DNA of 64,000 nt from Paracoccus salipaludis (GTDB taxonomy: Bacteria > Pseudomonadota > Alphaproteobacteria > Rhodobacterales > Rhodobacteraceae): positions 372,001 through 436,000 of the forward strand of contig NZ_NSJZ01000002.1 of NCBI RefSeq assembly GCF_002287065.1, written 5' to 3'. The position numbers and the translations under genes are program-made. The notes under the pieces are model-generated. The model was not told the origin of the DNA. It saw only the letters and a program-made list of their open reading frames with translations, and did no database searches. Shown in pieces: positions 18,929-27,124 of the stretch; position 1 is the stretch's first letter; each line of letters opens with the position of its first letter.

Positions 18929-19792
18929 ATGGCCGATACCGCGATCGCCGCCCCCGCAGCGGGCCTGCTGACCCGCACCCGGCTGAGAATGCCCTGGCTG
19001 GTCGTCCTGGCCCTGACCTGGATCGTCCTGATGGTGCTGACCGCCATCTTCGCCGATTGGCTGAGGCCCTACGAGATCACGAAGATGGACCTGTCGGCGC
19101 GGCTGGCGCCGATCGGGACGCCGGGCCACTGGCTCGGCACCGACGAGCTTGGCCGGGACGTGCTGTCGCGGCTGATCCAGTCGGTCCGCGTCTCGCTGGT
19201 CATCGCCTTCGGGGCCACGGTCCTGTCGGCCGTCTTCGGCACCACGCTGGGCTTTCTGGCCGCGCAGTTCCGGGGCTGGGTCGAGCACCTGGTCATGGCG
19301 CTGGCCGACTTCCAGGCGGCGCTGCCCTTCATGATCATGTCGCTGGCGGTGCTGGCCTTCTTCGGTTCGTCCATGGTCCTGCTGGTCTGCCTCATGGGCT
19401 TCTACGGCTGGGAGCGGTACGCCCGCATCGCCCGCGGCCTTGCCATCTCGGCCTCGGCGCAGGGCTATGCGGCGGCGGTGGTGCAACTCGGGGCGAAACC
19501 CTCGCGCGTCTACCTGCGCCACATCCTGCCCAACGTCGCCTCGACCCTTATCGTGTCGATGACGCTGACCTTCCCGGAAATCATCCTGATGGAATCCGGC
19601 CTCAGCTTCCTTGGCCTCGGCGTGCAGCCGCCCGAAAGCTCGCTCGGGAACATGGTGGGCTTCGGGCGCGAATACCTGACGCGCGCGCCCTGGATCATGC
19701 TCGCCCCCTCGGCGGTGATCGTGATGACGACGCTGTCGATCTCGCTTCTGGGCGACTGGCTGCGCGACCGGCTGGACCCGACGATCCGTTGA
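18929..19792 (+). CDS. ABC transporter permease (DppC/OppC type)
   Basis: A 287-residue permease. I use the ATG at 18929 (MADTAIAAPAAG); an upstream in-frame ATG at 18875 lies inside the previous gene. Diagnostic sequence includes HWLGTDELGRDVLSRLIQSV and the coupling loop GYAAAVVQLGAKPSRVYLRHILPN, then LMESGLSFLGLGVQPP. About six membrane spans. It pairs with the upstream permease. Confidence 0.93.
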   Translation: MADTAIAAPAAGLLTRTRLRMPWLVVLALTWIVLMVLTAIFADWLRPYEITKMDLSARLAPIGTPGHWLGTDELGRDVLSRLIQSVRVSLVIAFGATVLSAVFGTTLGFLAAQFRGWVEHLVMALADFQAALPFMIMSLAVLAFFGSSMVLLVCLMGFYGWERYARIARGLAISASAQGYAAAVVQLGAKPSRVYLRHILPNVASTLIVSMTLTFPEIILMESGLSFLGLGVQPPESSLGNMVGFGREYLTRAPWIMLAPSAVIVMTTLSISLLGDWLRDRLDPTIR

Positions 19793-19814
19793 CCCCTTCC
19801 AAGAAAGCATTGAA

Positions 19815-20576
19815 ATGTCGCAGATCATGGCCCATCGCGGGGCCCGCAACCTTTGGGCCGAGAACTCGTGCCTCGGCTTCCGGAAGACTGCCCGCCACGG
19901 CTTCGACGCCATCGAGTTCGACCTGCACCTGACCGACGCGGGCGAGATCGTGGTGATCCACGACCCGACGCTGGACCGGACCACCGACGGCACGGGCCGC
20001 ACCCGCGACCTGACGCCGGACAGCCGCCGCGCCCTGCGCCTGCGCGGCCCGGACGGCACGCTGATCGACGAGGGCGTGCCCAGTCTGGAGGAGGTGCTGG
20101 AGATCCTCGCACCTCATCACGAGACGGACCTTTATGTCGAACTGAAGTCCGACGAGACGGGCACGCCCTATCCGGGACTGGTGGAGCGGACGGTGGACAC
20201 GCTGCGCCGCCTCGGGCTGGCCGAGCGTTCCGTCCTGCACAGCTTCGACATCGACGTCGTGCGGCACATCCGTGCCGTGGCCCCCGACCTGCGCCGGCTC
20301 ATCTCGGTCAATCGCGACTGGGCCGACCGGCAGGGCGGCATCGCCGCCTTCCTGCGCGAGGTCGACGACCTCGTGGACATCGTCGGCATCCACCACGAGC
20401 TGTTCGAGGCCGAGTTCGACCGTATCGCCCGCCTGCGCCCGCTGAAGTCCTGTTCCGTCTGGACGATCAACGATCCCGCCCTGATCCGCCGCTGGATCAC
20501 CCGCGCGCCGGGCTTCCTGGTCTCCGACAACCCTGTGCTGCTGCGTGCGCTGATGCAGGAAGGCGTCCCGGCATGA
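19815..20576 (+). CDS. Glycerophosphodiester phosphodiesterase family protein
   Basis: A 253-residue TIM-barrel phosphodiesterase. Active-site elements are visible: AHRGARNLWAENS (catalytic His7, with Glu16), then EFDLHLTDAGEIVVIHDPTLDRTTDGTG with the metal-binding Glu/Asp pair and the second catalytic His, and YVELKSD. There is no signal peptide, so it acts in the cytoplasm, unlike periplasmic GlpQ. Being in an import operon, it probably cleaves the imported phosphodiester into an alcohol and a sugar or glycerol phosphate. The counterpart in the acc operon is AccF. Confidence 0.9.
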   Translation: MSQIMAHRGARNLWAENSCLGFRKTARHGFDAIEFDLHLTDAGEIVVIHDPTLDRTTDGTGRTRDLTPDSRRALRLRGPDGTLIDEGVPSLEEVLEILAPHHETDLYVELKSDETGTPYPGLVERTVDTLRRLGLAERSVLHSFDIDVVRHIRAVAPDLRRLISVNRDWADRQGGIAAFLREVDDLVDIVGIHHELFEAEFDRIARLRPLKSCSVWTINDPALIRRWITRAPGFLVSDNPVLLRALMQEGVPA

Positions 20577-21292
20577 AGGACCACGGCGCAAGGGACTACG
20601 GCGCAAGGGACCACGGGGCAAGGGACTACGGGGCGATCCTGTTCGACTGCGATGGCGTGCTGATCGACAGCGAGCCGCTGGGCTGCGAGGCGCTGGCCCG
20701 GGCCGTCACCGCCGCAGGCCACCCCATGACCCGCGAGGAAGCCACGCGCATCTTCTCGGGCAATTCGGCGCAGGCGACCCTTGCCTGGATGGAAAAGGCG
20801 GGTCTGGATGCGGCGGCGGTCTTCAACGAAGCGGACCGCCTTCTGTTTCAGATGTTCGACCGCGGCATCCCCCATGTCGAGGGGATCGAGGAGGTGCTGT
20901 CCGGCTTCGACCTGCCGCTGGCGGTCTGCTCGAACTCGTCGGTCATGCGGCTCGACCGATCCATCGCCCGCACTCCGCTGGCGGCGCGCTTCGGCCCGCA
21001 TGTCTATTCGGCCGAGCATGTCGCGGCGCCCAAGCCCGCACCCGACCTTGCCCTGTTCGCCTGCGAAAGGCTGGGCGTCGCGCCCGAACGGGCCATCTTC
21101 ATCGACGACAACCCGCATGGCGTCCTTTGCGCCGCTGCGGCGGGCTGCCTTGCCGTGGGCTTCATCGGTCCCTCGGACCACCGCGAGAGCCACGCCCGGA
21201 CCCTGCGCGATGCCGGGGCCGATCATGTCGTCCGTGGCATGGCCGAGTTCCGCGGCCTGCTGTCCCGCCTTCTCCTTCCCCTTGCAGCCTGA
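20573..21292 (+). CDS. HAD-superfamily phosphatase with repetitive N-terminus
   Basis: A 239-residue HAD hydrolase of the phosphoglycolate phosphatase/beta-phosphoglucomutase-like group. Motif I is FDCDGVLIDSE (nucleophile Asp near residue 25), motif II is VCSNSS, and motifs III/IV are KPAPDLALFACERLG and FIDDNPHGV. The ATG at 20573 overlaps the phosphodiesterase stop (ATGA). The first 21 residues are a tandem repeat (GARDYGARDHGARDYGA) coded by 15-base units, not part of the normal fold. It likely removes phosphate from the product of the upstream enzyme. Confidence 0.88.
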   Translation: MKDHGARDYGARDHGARDYGAILFDCDGVLIDSEPLGCEALARAVTAAGHPMTREEATRIFSGNSAQATLAWMEKAGLDAAAVFNEADRLLFQMFDRGIPHVEGIEEVLSGFDLPLAVCSNSSVMRLDRSIARTPLAARFGPHVYSAEHVAAPKPAPDLALFACERLGVAPERAIFIDDNPHGVLCAAAAGCLAVGFIGPSDHRESHARTLRDAGADHVVRGMAEFRGLLSRLLLPLAA

Positions 21293-21304
21293 ACCGAGAT
21301 CAAG

Positions 21305-22129
21305 ATGACCGACCTTCCCCTGCTGGGCGTGGCCCTTCCGACCTCTGCGCTTGAAACCATGCAGGACTTCATCCTGTCCGAGAACCGCGACCTCGAACTG
21401 CAGGATTTCTTCGACGCCGACCTGCTGAACGGCGACTGGAAGCCCGTGGCGGATCGCGCCCGCGCGCTGCTGTCGGGCCATGCCGGGCGGCTGGGCATCC
21501 ACGGGCCGTTCTGGGGCCTCAGCATCGCCAGCCCCGATCCCGACATGCGGGCGCTGAACGCGCGCAAGTTCATGCAGGGGCTGGAGGTCTGCGAATACCT
21601 GGGCGCCACGCAGATGGTGATCCATTCGCCCTATTCGACCTGGGACTTCAACAACCTCGACAACTTCCCGGACCGGTCGGCCTATGAGCGGATGCTGGAG
21701 TATTGTCATCTGACCATGGACCCGGTGGTGAAACGGGCCGAGGAGATCGGCGTCACCATGGTCGTCGAGAACATCCAGGACAAGGACCCCGACATCCGCC
21801 GCATCCTGGCCGACAGCTTCGCGTCCCCCGCAATGGCGGTTTCCATCGACACGGGCCACGCGCATTACGCCCATGGCTCGACCGGGGCGCCGCCCGTGGA
21901 TTACTACGTCCGCCGCGCCGGCAACCGGCTGGAGCATGTCCACCTGCAGGACGCCGACGGCTATGCCGACCGCCACTGGGCCATCGGCGAGGGCACCATC
22001 TGCTGGCCCGCCGTCTTCCGCGCGCTGGGCGAGGTCACATCGAAGCCCCGCCTGATCCTCGAGCTGCGCGACAAGGCGGGCATCCTGCCCTCGGTCGGGT
22101 ATCTGAACAGGCTGGGGCTGGCGCGCTAG
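21305..22129 (+). CDS. Sugar isomerase/epimerase-like TIM-barrel protein (AP-endonuclease 2 family)
   Basis: A 274-residue protein of the xylose-isomerase-like TIM-barrel superfamily. Metal-site candidates are E in VVENIQDKD, D and H in SIDTGHAHYAHG, H in LEHVHLQDADG, and E in LILELRDKAG. It should act on a free or phosphorylated sugar. As last gene of the operon it plausibly isomerises the sugar released by the phosphatase. The exact reaction cannot be read from sequence. It starts 12 bases after the phosphatase stop. Confidence 0.82.
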   Translation: MTDLPLLGVALPTSALETMQDFILSENRDLELQDFFDADLLNGDWKPVADRARALLSGHAGRLGIHGPFWGLSIASPDPDMRALNARKFMQGLEVCEYLGATQMVIHSPYSTWDFNNLDNFPDRSAYERMLEYCHLTMDPVVKRAEEIGVTMVVENIQDKDPDIRRILADSFASPAMAVSIDTGHAHYAHGSTGAPPVDYYVRRAGNRLEHVHLQDADGYADRHWAIGEGTICWPAVFRALGEVTSKPRLILELRDKAGILPSVGYLNRLGLAR

Positions 22130-22454
22130 GCGGGACGTTCAGGCGGTGCCGCGCCAGCCTGGCCTGCGGGCGGCGCCTCCCCGGCTTCGCCGGTGCCGCC
22201 CGCGCGTGAACTGCAGTGGAGGAGCAGCTTGCCGTTCCGCGGTGATCCTCCGGCCTGTCCGGAACTCCTGGCTTCCGGCAAACGCGGAGCGGATCGTGGT
22301 GAGGGGAAGGGCCGGATCTCTTACGCCATCCTCTTGCACGGACCGGCAGCCGCCCATGGCCGGGAATGTGACGGAAAGGCGGCGGAACCTTGTTGATCGT
22401 CGATCTCTTGCGATGAAGACCAGGTCACCGACCATCTGCAAGGGGGCATCCAGA
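22130..22454. other. Intergenic region with a large hairpin, no gene seen
   Basis: This gap separates the phosphodiester operon from the thioesterase gene. The only clear structure is the hairpin at 22166-22203. Open frames crossing it have no recognisable sequence and no ribosome site. The second half probably carries the promoter of the thioesterase gene. Confidence 0.55.
22166..22203 (+). terminator. Two-part hairpin after the phosphodiester operon
   Basis: Outer arms GCGGGCGGC and GCCGCCCGC enclose a second stem CCGGC-TTC-GCCGG. It is very stable and lies 36 bases after the last operon gene, but has no T-run. It probably helps end or stabilise the long transcript. Confidence 0.5.
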
Positions 22455-22892
22455 ATGCGCGCGCCGCCGGGAACACGGGCCGACTACGTTCATTTCCGCC
22501 TGCACACGACCCGCTGGAACGACAATGATGTCTATGGGCATCTCAACAACGTGGTGCATTACCTGCTGTTCGACAGCACGGTGAACACCTGGCTGATCTC
22601 GAACGGACTGCTGGACACGACAAACAGCCCCTCCATCGGCCTCGTGGCGGAAACCGGCTGCCGCTATCATGGCGAGATGTCCTACCCGCAGGATGTCACC
22701 GCCGGGATGAGGGTGGCGCGGCTCGGCACGTCATCGGTGCGCTACGAGATCGGCCTGTTCCCCGGCGATGCCGAAAAGGCGGCAGCCGAAGGGTTCTTTG
22801 TCCATGTCTATGTGGATGCCCAGAGCCGCCGGCCCTGTCCCATTCCCGACGATACCCGTGCCGCCCTGAAGATGCTGCTGAGAGACGCCTGA
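22455..22892 (+). CDS. Acyl-CoA thioesterase, 4HBT family
   Basis: A 145-residue hotdog-fold protein. The motif RWNDNDVYGHLNNVVHYLLF (about residues 21-40) holds the catalytic Asp and the GH-NN signature of 4-hydroxybenzoyl-CoA thioesterases. The start at 22455 follows AGGGGG; an ATG 14 codons earlier has no ribosome site. It stands alone, 188 bases before the importer operon on the same strand, and may belong to the same catabolic function. The acyl group is unknown. Confidence 0.85.
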   Translation: MRAPPGTRADYVHFRLHTTRWNDNDVYGHLNNVVHYLLFDSTVNTWLISNGLLDTTNSPSIGLVAETGCRYHGEMSYPQDVTAGMRVARLGTSSVRYEIGLFPGDAEKAAAEGFFVHVYVDAQSRRPCPIPDDTRAALKMLLRDA

Positions 22893-22994
22893 TCGCCTTG
22901 CCGCCCGGATCCCGGGCCAGTGCCCCAAGGCGCAGACGCGGCCATGATGGCGCAGGGCAGGCCATAACCATCCGCTATATATCTCAACACAAAT

Positions 22995-23027
22995 TCTGAT
23001 TTTCCTTCTGTCAGAAAGGTCATCAGA
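22995..23027. promoter_or_regulatory. 33-bp imperfect dyad, candidate operator
   Basis: A dyad centred on 23011 matches at 12 of 16 positions per arm: outer arms TCTGAT and ATCAGA, inner arms CCTTCTG and CAGAAAGG. It lies in an AT-rich stretch that follows CTATATATCT (22975-22984), 53 bases before the binding-protein ATG. Size and place suit a dimeric repressor or activator. The LysR regulator encoded at 31238-32317 is one candidate, but this is inference. Confidence 0.5.
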
Positions 23028-23080
23028 CTGCCCCGGATCGCGGTGAGGAGGATGGCCTCGATCGATTGGGGAGGGTCAGG

Positions 23081-24379
23081 ATGAACAAGTTCTCTGGTGC
23101 AGCGTCGGCAGCTGCCCTTATCGCGGCACTGGCACCGGCAGGTGCCTTCGCCCAGGACAAGCCTGCCGAGCTGAACATCGGCATCACCACCTACAGCTCC
23201 GGCGCGGCCTCGGTCTTCGGCGTCCCCGCGCGCCACGCGGCCGAGATGCTCGCCGAGCGGATCAACGCCAAAGGCGGCATCGACGGTGTTCCGATCAAGC
23301 TGCATTTCATCGACGAAGGCGCCGGCTTGGAAACGCTGCTGACGGAATACCGCCGGCTGGTCGAGGACGAGGGGATGGACGTGATGTTCGCCTCGATCTC
23401 GTCGGGCGTGTGCAACAAGATCGCGCCGCTCGCCGAGGACCTCGAGGTCATCAACTTCATGTGGGACTGCGGGACTCAGCGCATCCTTGAAGACGACGAC
23501 TACGACTATGTCTTCCGCACCCAGGCCAATGCCACGCCCGAGGTGCTGGCGCCGCTGGCCTACCTGCTGAAGCACCATCCCGAGTTCAAGACCCTGGCCG
23601 TCGTCAACCAGGACTATGCCTGGGGCCGGGACAGCTGGGAAATCTTCCAGGCCGCCCTGAAGTCGCAGCGCCCCGACGTCGAGGTCGTGGCCGAGCTTTT
23701 CCCGGCCTTCGGCGCCGCCGACTTCTCGGCCGAGGTTTCGCGCCTGCAGGCCCTGCAGCCCGACGTGATCCTGTCCACGTCCTGGGGCGGCGACCTGGAC
23801 ACCTTTGTGCGCCAGGCGGGCCAGCGCGGGCTGTTCGACCAGTCGCTGTTCGTTCTTCCGCTGGCGGAATCGTCGTTGCAGCGCCTGGGCGACTCGCTGC
23901 CCGAGGGCGCGATCGTCGGCGCCCGCGGCGACCACTACTTCCAGCATCCCGAACGCCGCGATGATCCCGAGTTCAAGAAGTTCAACGAGGACTTCAAGGC
24001 GCGGACGGGCGAATACCCGATCTACTCGGTGTATCACATGGTCCAGGCCTTTGCGGCGCTGGAAGCGGTCTATGACAAGGCCATCGCGGCGAATGGCGGC
24101 GCATGGCCCGAGAAGGAGCAGATCGCCGAGGCCATGGCGGGGCTCGAGTTCCAGGGCCTCGGTCGGCCCCTTTCCATCCGCGAGGACGGGCAGGCGGTCG
24201 AGGCGCAGCTTGTGGGCATGACCGGCACCAGCGAGGCCTTCCCGTTCAAGATCATCAAGAACATCGAGATCTACGATGCCGAGCCGCTGATGGCGCCGGT
24301 GGGCGAGGAGTCGCTGGACTGGATCGGAAAGTTCGAGCCGGGCCGGCTCGACATCTCGGGAACGCCCTTCGAGAACTGA
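23081..24379 (+). CDS. ABC transporter substrate-binding protein, LivK/amide family
   Basis: A 432-residue periplasmic binding protein. GGGAGGG precedes the ATG at 23081; a signal peptide ends near residue 26 (PAGAFAQD). The mature part follows the family: LNIGITTYSSGAASVFGVPA, INAKGGIDGVPIKLHFIDEG, then SSGVCNKIAPLAEDLEVINF and NQDYAWGRDSWEIFQAALK. The family binds branched-chain amino acids, amides, urea or aromatic acids. The oxidoreductases downstream argue for a catabolic substrate rather than leucine. A hairpin follows. Confidence 0.9.
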   Translation: MNKFSGAASAAALIAALAPAGAFAQDKPAELNIGITTYSSGAASVFGVPARHAAEMLAERINAKGGIDGVPIKLHFIDEGAGLETLLTEYRRLVEDEGMDVMFASISSGVCNKIAPLAEDLEVINFMWDCGTQRILEDDDYDYVFRTQANATPEVLAPLAYLLKHHPEFKTLAVVNQDYAWGRDSWEIFQAALKSQRPDVEVVAELFPAFGAADFSAEVSRLQALQPDVILSTSWGGDLDTFVRQAGQRGLFDQSLFVLPLAESSLQRLGDSLPEGAIVGARGDHYFQHPERRDDPEFKKFNEDFKARTGEYPIYSVYHMVQAFAALEAVYDKAIAANGGAWPEKEQIAEAMAGLEFQGLGRPLSIREDGQAVEAQLVGMTGTSEAFPFKIIKNIEIYDAEPLMAPVGEESLDWIGKFEPGRLDISGTPFEN

Positions 24380-24393
24380 GAACGGCACGACGG

Positions 24394-24421
24394 CCCTCCG
24401 CGGCGTGAAACCCGCGGAGGG
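24394..24421 (+). terminator. Hairpin between binding-protein and permease genes
   Basis: A perfect 10-bp stem (CCCTCCGCGG and CCGCGGAGGG, loop CGTGAAAC) begins 14 bases after the binding-protein stop. No T-run follows. As in the pentitol operon, it probably favours high levels of the binding protein over the membrane components. Confidence 0.55.
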
Positions 24422-24490
24422 TCCCACGTGACCGGACCTACCCATCTGCGCCGGCCCGGTCCTGCGGGCGGCCTATCGGGATAACCTTCG

Positions 24491-25396
24491 ATGACCATGA
24501 ACATCGCCGCCCTGGCGCTTCTGGACGGTCTTGCCTATGCGTCGCTGCTTTTCCTCGTGGCGGTCGGCCTGACGCTCATCTTCGGGGTGCTGGGCATCCT
24601 CAACGTCGCGCACGGCAGCCTTTATGCCATCGGCGCCTATGCCACGGCGACACTGGGGCAATGGCTCGTCGCGCAGGGGTTCAATCCCTGGCTGACCTTT
24701 CCGGGGATGATCGTTGCCGCGGTGGCGGTGGGGGTCCTGCTCGGCGGACTAATCGAGCGGCTGCTGCTGCAAAGGATCTATTCGAAGGACCCGGTGCTTC
24801 AGCTGCTGGTGACCTTCGCGGTCTTCATGATCCTCGAAAACCTCCAGCGCATGATCTGGGGCGTGCAGCCCTATTTCATGTCGACGCCGCTGACGGTGCT
24901 GGGGAACGTCAGGCTGCTGGGGATCAACTACACCGCCTATCAGGTGCTGTTCCTTCCGGCCGCCGCGCTCGTGGTCCTGTTCACGCTGCGATACTTCCTG
25001 CGCCACACCAACATGGGCGCGCAGATCCTTGCCGTCACCGAGGACCGCGAGGCCGCCACGGCCATCGGCATCAATGCCAGCCGCGTTTATTTCATGACCT
25101 TCGTGATCGGCGCCTGCTTCGCTGCGCTGGGCGGCGCGCTGGCCACGCCGACGACCTCGCTGGTCACGGGGATGGGCGCCAATATGATCGTCCTGTCCTT
25201 CGCGGTGGCGGCGACGGCGGGCCTGGGCCAGATCGAGGGCGCGGCCATCTCGGCCCTGATCATCGGGATCGCCCGGTCCTTCGCCGTTTATCTCAGCCCC
25301 GAGATCGAGGTGATCATGCCCTATCTCATCATGGTGCTGGTCCTTCTGGTGCGCCCGAACGGCCTGTTCGGCAAAGAGACCGTGAGGAAGATTTGA
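24491..25396 (+). CDS. Branched-chain-type ABC transporter permease (LivH type)
   Basis: A 301-residue permease with about eight hydrophobic segments. It shows LivH sequence such as GLTLIFGVLGILNVAHGSLYAIGAY and the ATPase-facing loop AVTEDREAATAIGINASRVY. Its stop overlaps the start of the next permease by one base (TGATG). Together they form the heterodimeric membrane channel. Confidence 0.93.
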   Translation: MTMNIAALALLDGLAYASLLFLVAVGLTLIFGVLGILNVAHGSLYAIGAYATATLGQWLVAQGFNPWLTFPGMIVAAVAVGVLLGGLIERLLLQRIYSKDPVLQLLVTFAVFMILENLQRMIWGVQPYFMSTPLTVLGNVRLLGINYTAYQVLFLPAAALVVLFTLRYFLRHTNMGAQILAVTEDREAATAIGINASRVYFMTFVIGACFAALGGALATPTTSLVTGMGANMIVLSFAVAATAGLGQIEGAAISALIIGIARSFAVYLSPEIEVIMPYLIMVLVLLVRPNGLFGKETVRKI

Positions 25397-26367
25397 TGAA
25401 AAAGGGTCTCGTTGCCTTTGCGCTGCTGCTGGCGCTGGCGCTTCTGCCCTTCGCGGCCTCGAACATGGTCGTCTTCGCCACGATGGTGATGGCGAAGGGC
25501 CTGGCCGTGCTGGGCATCCTGGTGCTGCTGCGCGCCGACCAGGTCTCGTTCGGGCACGCGATGTTCTTCGCCGCGGGCGCCTATACCGCCGCCTTCCTGA
25601 CGGCCGCCTGGCGCGACATCGACCTGATCCTTCTGCTGGTCGCGACCCTCGCGGTCACGGGGATCGCGGGACTGCTGATCGGCGTCTTCGTGACCCGCTA
25701 TCGCGGCATCTTCTTCGGGATGATCAACCTCGCCTTCTCGATGGTGCTGTATTCGATCCTCGAAAAGGCCTTCCACATCACCGGCGGCTCGGACGGATTG
25801 CGGATCCGCCGCCCGACCCTGCTGGGGTTCGAGTTCAGCCGCAGCGAGTTCGACCTGGTGATGTTCTACGTCGTCCTTGCCGTCGCCGCGGCCTGCTGCG
25901 TTCTGGTCGGACGCTACCTCCTGTCGCCGCTCGGACAGGCGCTGCGGGCCGTCAAGACCAACGAGACGCGGGTCGAGTACCTGGGACTGTCGGCAAAGTC
26001 CGTCCTTCTGACCGGCTACGTGATCTCGGCCATGCTCTGCGGCCTGGGCGGCGTGCTCATGGGACTGGTGCAGGGACTGGCCTCGCCGGAACACGCGTTC
26101 TGGTCGCGGTCGGCGGAACTGGTCTTCATCGCCGTGCTGGGCGGGCAGGGGCATATCGCCGGGGCCTTTGCGGGAACGCTGGTCTTCGAATGGGTCCGCA
26201 CCTCGGCCGCCGCGCTGCTCGACGACAGCTGGCAGCTCATCCTGGGGGTCACGCTGATCGCGATCATCCTGTGGGCGCCGGGCGGCCTGATCCAGCTTTG
26301 GCACCGTCTCGCGGGCCGACGCACCAGCTCGGACCGGACCGGATCGGAAAGCGGGGTGGCGGAATGA
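25396..26367 (+). CDS. Branched-chain-type ABC transporter permease (LivM type)
   Basis: A 323-residue permease, partner of the LivH-type protein. Characteristic stretches are RADQVSFGHAMFFAAGAYTA, TRYRGIFFGMINLAFS and the coupling loop AVKTNETRVEYLGLSAKSV. The start at 25396 is fixed by the one-base overlap with the upstream stop. The C-terminal tail (RRTSSDRTGSESGVAE) is polar. Its stop overlaps the next gene (ATGA). Confidence 0.93.
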   Translation: MKKGLVAFALLLALALLPFAASNMVVFATMVMAKGLAVLGILVLLRADQVSFGHAMFFAAGAYTAAFLTAAWRDIDLILLLVATLAVTGIAGLLIGVFVTRYRGIFFGMINLAFSMVLYSILEKAFHITGGSDGLRIRRPTLLGFEFSRSEFDLVMFYVVLAVAAACCVLVGRYLLSPLGQALRAVKTNETRVEYLGLSAKSVLLTGYVISAMLCGLGGVLMGLVQGLASPEHAFWSRSAELVFIAVLGGQGHIAGAFAGTLVFEWVRTSAAALLDDSWQLILGVTLIAIILWAPGGLIQLWHRLAGRRTSSDRTGSESGVAE

Positions 26368-27122
26368 GCGGTCACGACCAGGGGCAGCCCCTGCTGCAGG
26401 CCGAGGGGCTGAAGCTCCGCTTCGGCGGCATCATCGCGGCGGACGGCATCAACCTGTCCCTGTTCCCGGGCGAACATCTTGCCATCATCGGGCCGAACGG
26501 CGCGGGCAAGACGACCTTTCTGAACATCTGCACCGGCTATCTCAAGCCGAACGCGGGCAGGGTCTCGGTGGGCGGGCAGGAAATCACCGGCAGGCCCCCG
26601 CGCCGGATCACCCGCATGGGCGTCGCGCGCGCCTTCCAGATCCCGCAGCTGTTCACGGAACAGACGGTGCTGGAGAACATGCTGCTGGCGGGATCGATCC
26701 GCGAACGCCGCTGGAACCTGCTGCGGCGCCTCGACGGCATCCCCGGGCGGGCCGAGATGGAACACCTGCTCGACCTCGTGGGCTGCGCGGATGTCAGGAA
26801 TCGGCTGGCCTCGGAACTGCCCGAGGGCAAGCGCAAGCTGGTGGACATCGCCCTGGCGCTGGCCCTGAAGCCCAAGGTCCTGCTGATGGACGAGCCCACC
26901 TCGGGCGTCGCCTCGGCCGACAAGTTCGGCGTCATGGAGACGCTGATGAACGCCCTGCGCGAGGCGCATGTCAGTTCGGTCTTCGTCGAGCACGACATGG
27001 AGATGGTGAAGCTCTACGCGACCCGGGTGGCCGTCTGGGCACAGGGCATCATCCAGATGACCGGGGAACCCGAGGTCGTGCTGAACGACCCCGACGTGAT
27101 CCGCAACGTGATCGGGAACTGA
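26364..27122 (+). CDS. Branched-chain-type ABC transporter ATP-binding protein (LivG type)
   Basis: A 252-residue ATPase. Walker A is GPNGAGKTT (about residues 41-49), the Q-loop region is AFQIPQLF, Walker B is LLMDEPTSGVA, and the H-loop EHDMEM is present. The signature reads LPEGKRKL, a departure from the usual LSGGQ-like form, although related forms occur in LivG proteins. It starts by ATGA overlap with the permease. The importer has two different ATPases, this one and the LivF type that follows. Confidence 0.9.
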   Translation: MSGHDQGQPLLQAEGLKLRFGGIIAADGINLSLFPGEHLAIIGPNGAGKTTFLNICTGYLKPNAGRVSVGGQEITGRPPRRITRMGVARAFQIPQLFTEQTVLENMLLAGSIRERRWNLLRRLDGIPGRAEMEHLLDLVGCADVRNRLASELPEGKRKLVDIALALALKPKVLLMDEPTSGVASADKFGVMETLMNALREAHVSSVFVEHDMEMVKLYATRVAVWAQGIIQMTGEPEVVLNDPDVIRNVIGN

Positions 27123-27124
27123 GC

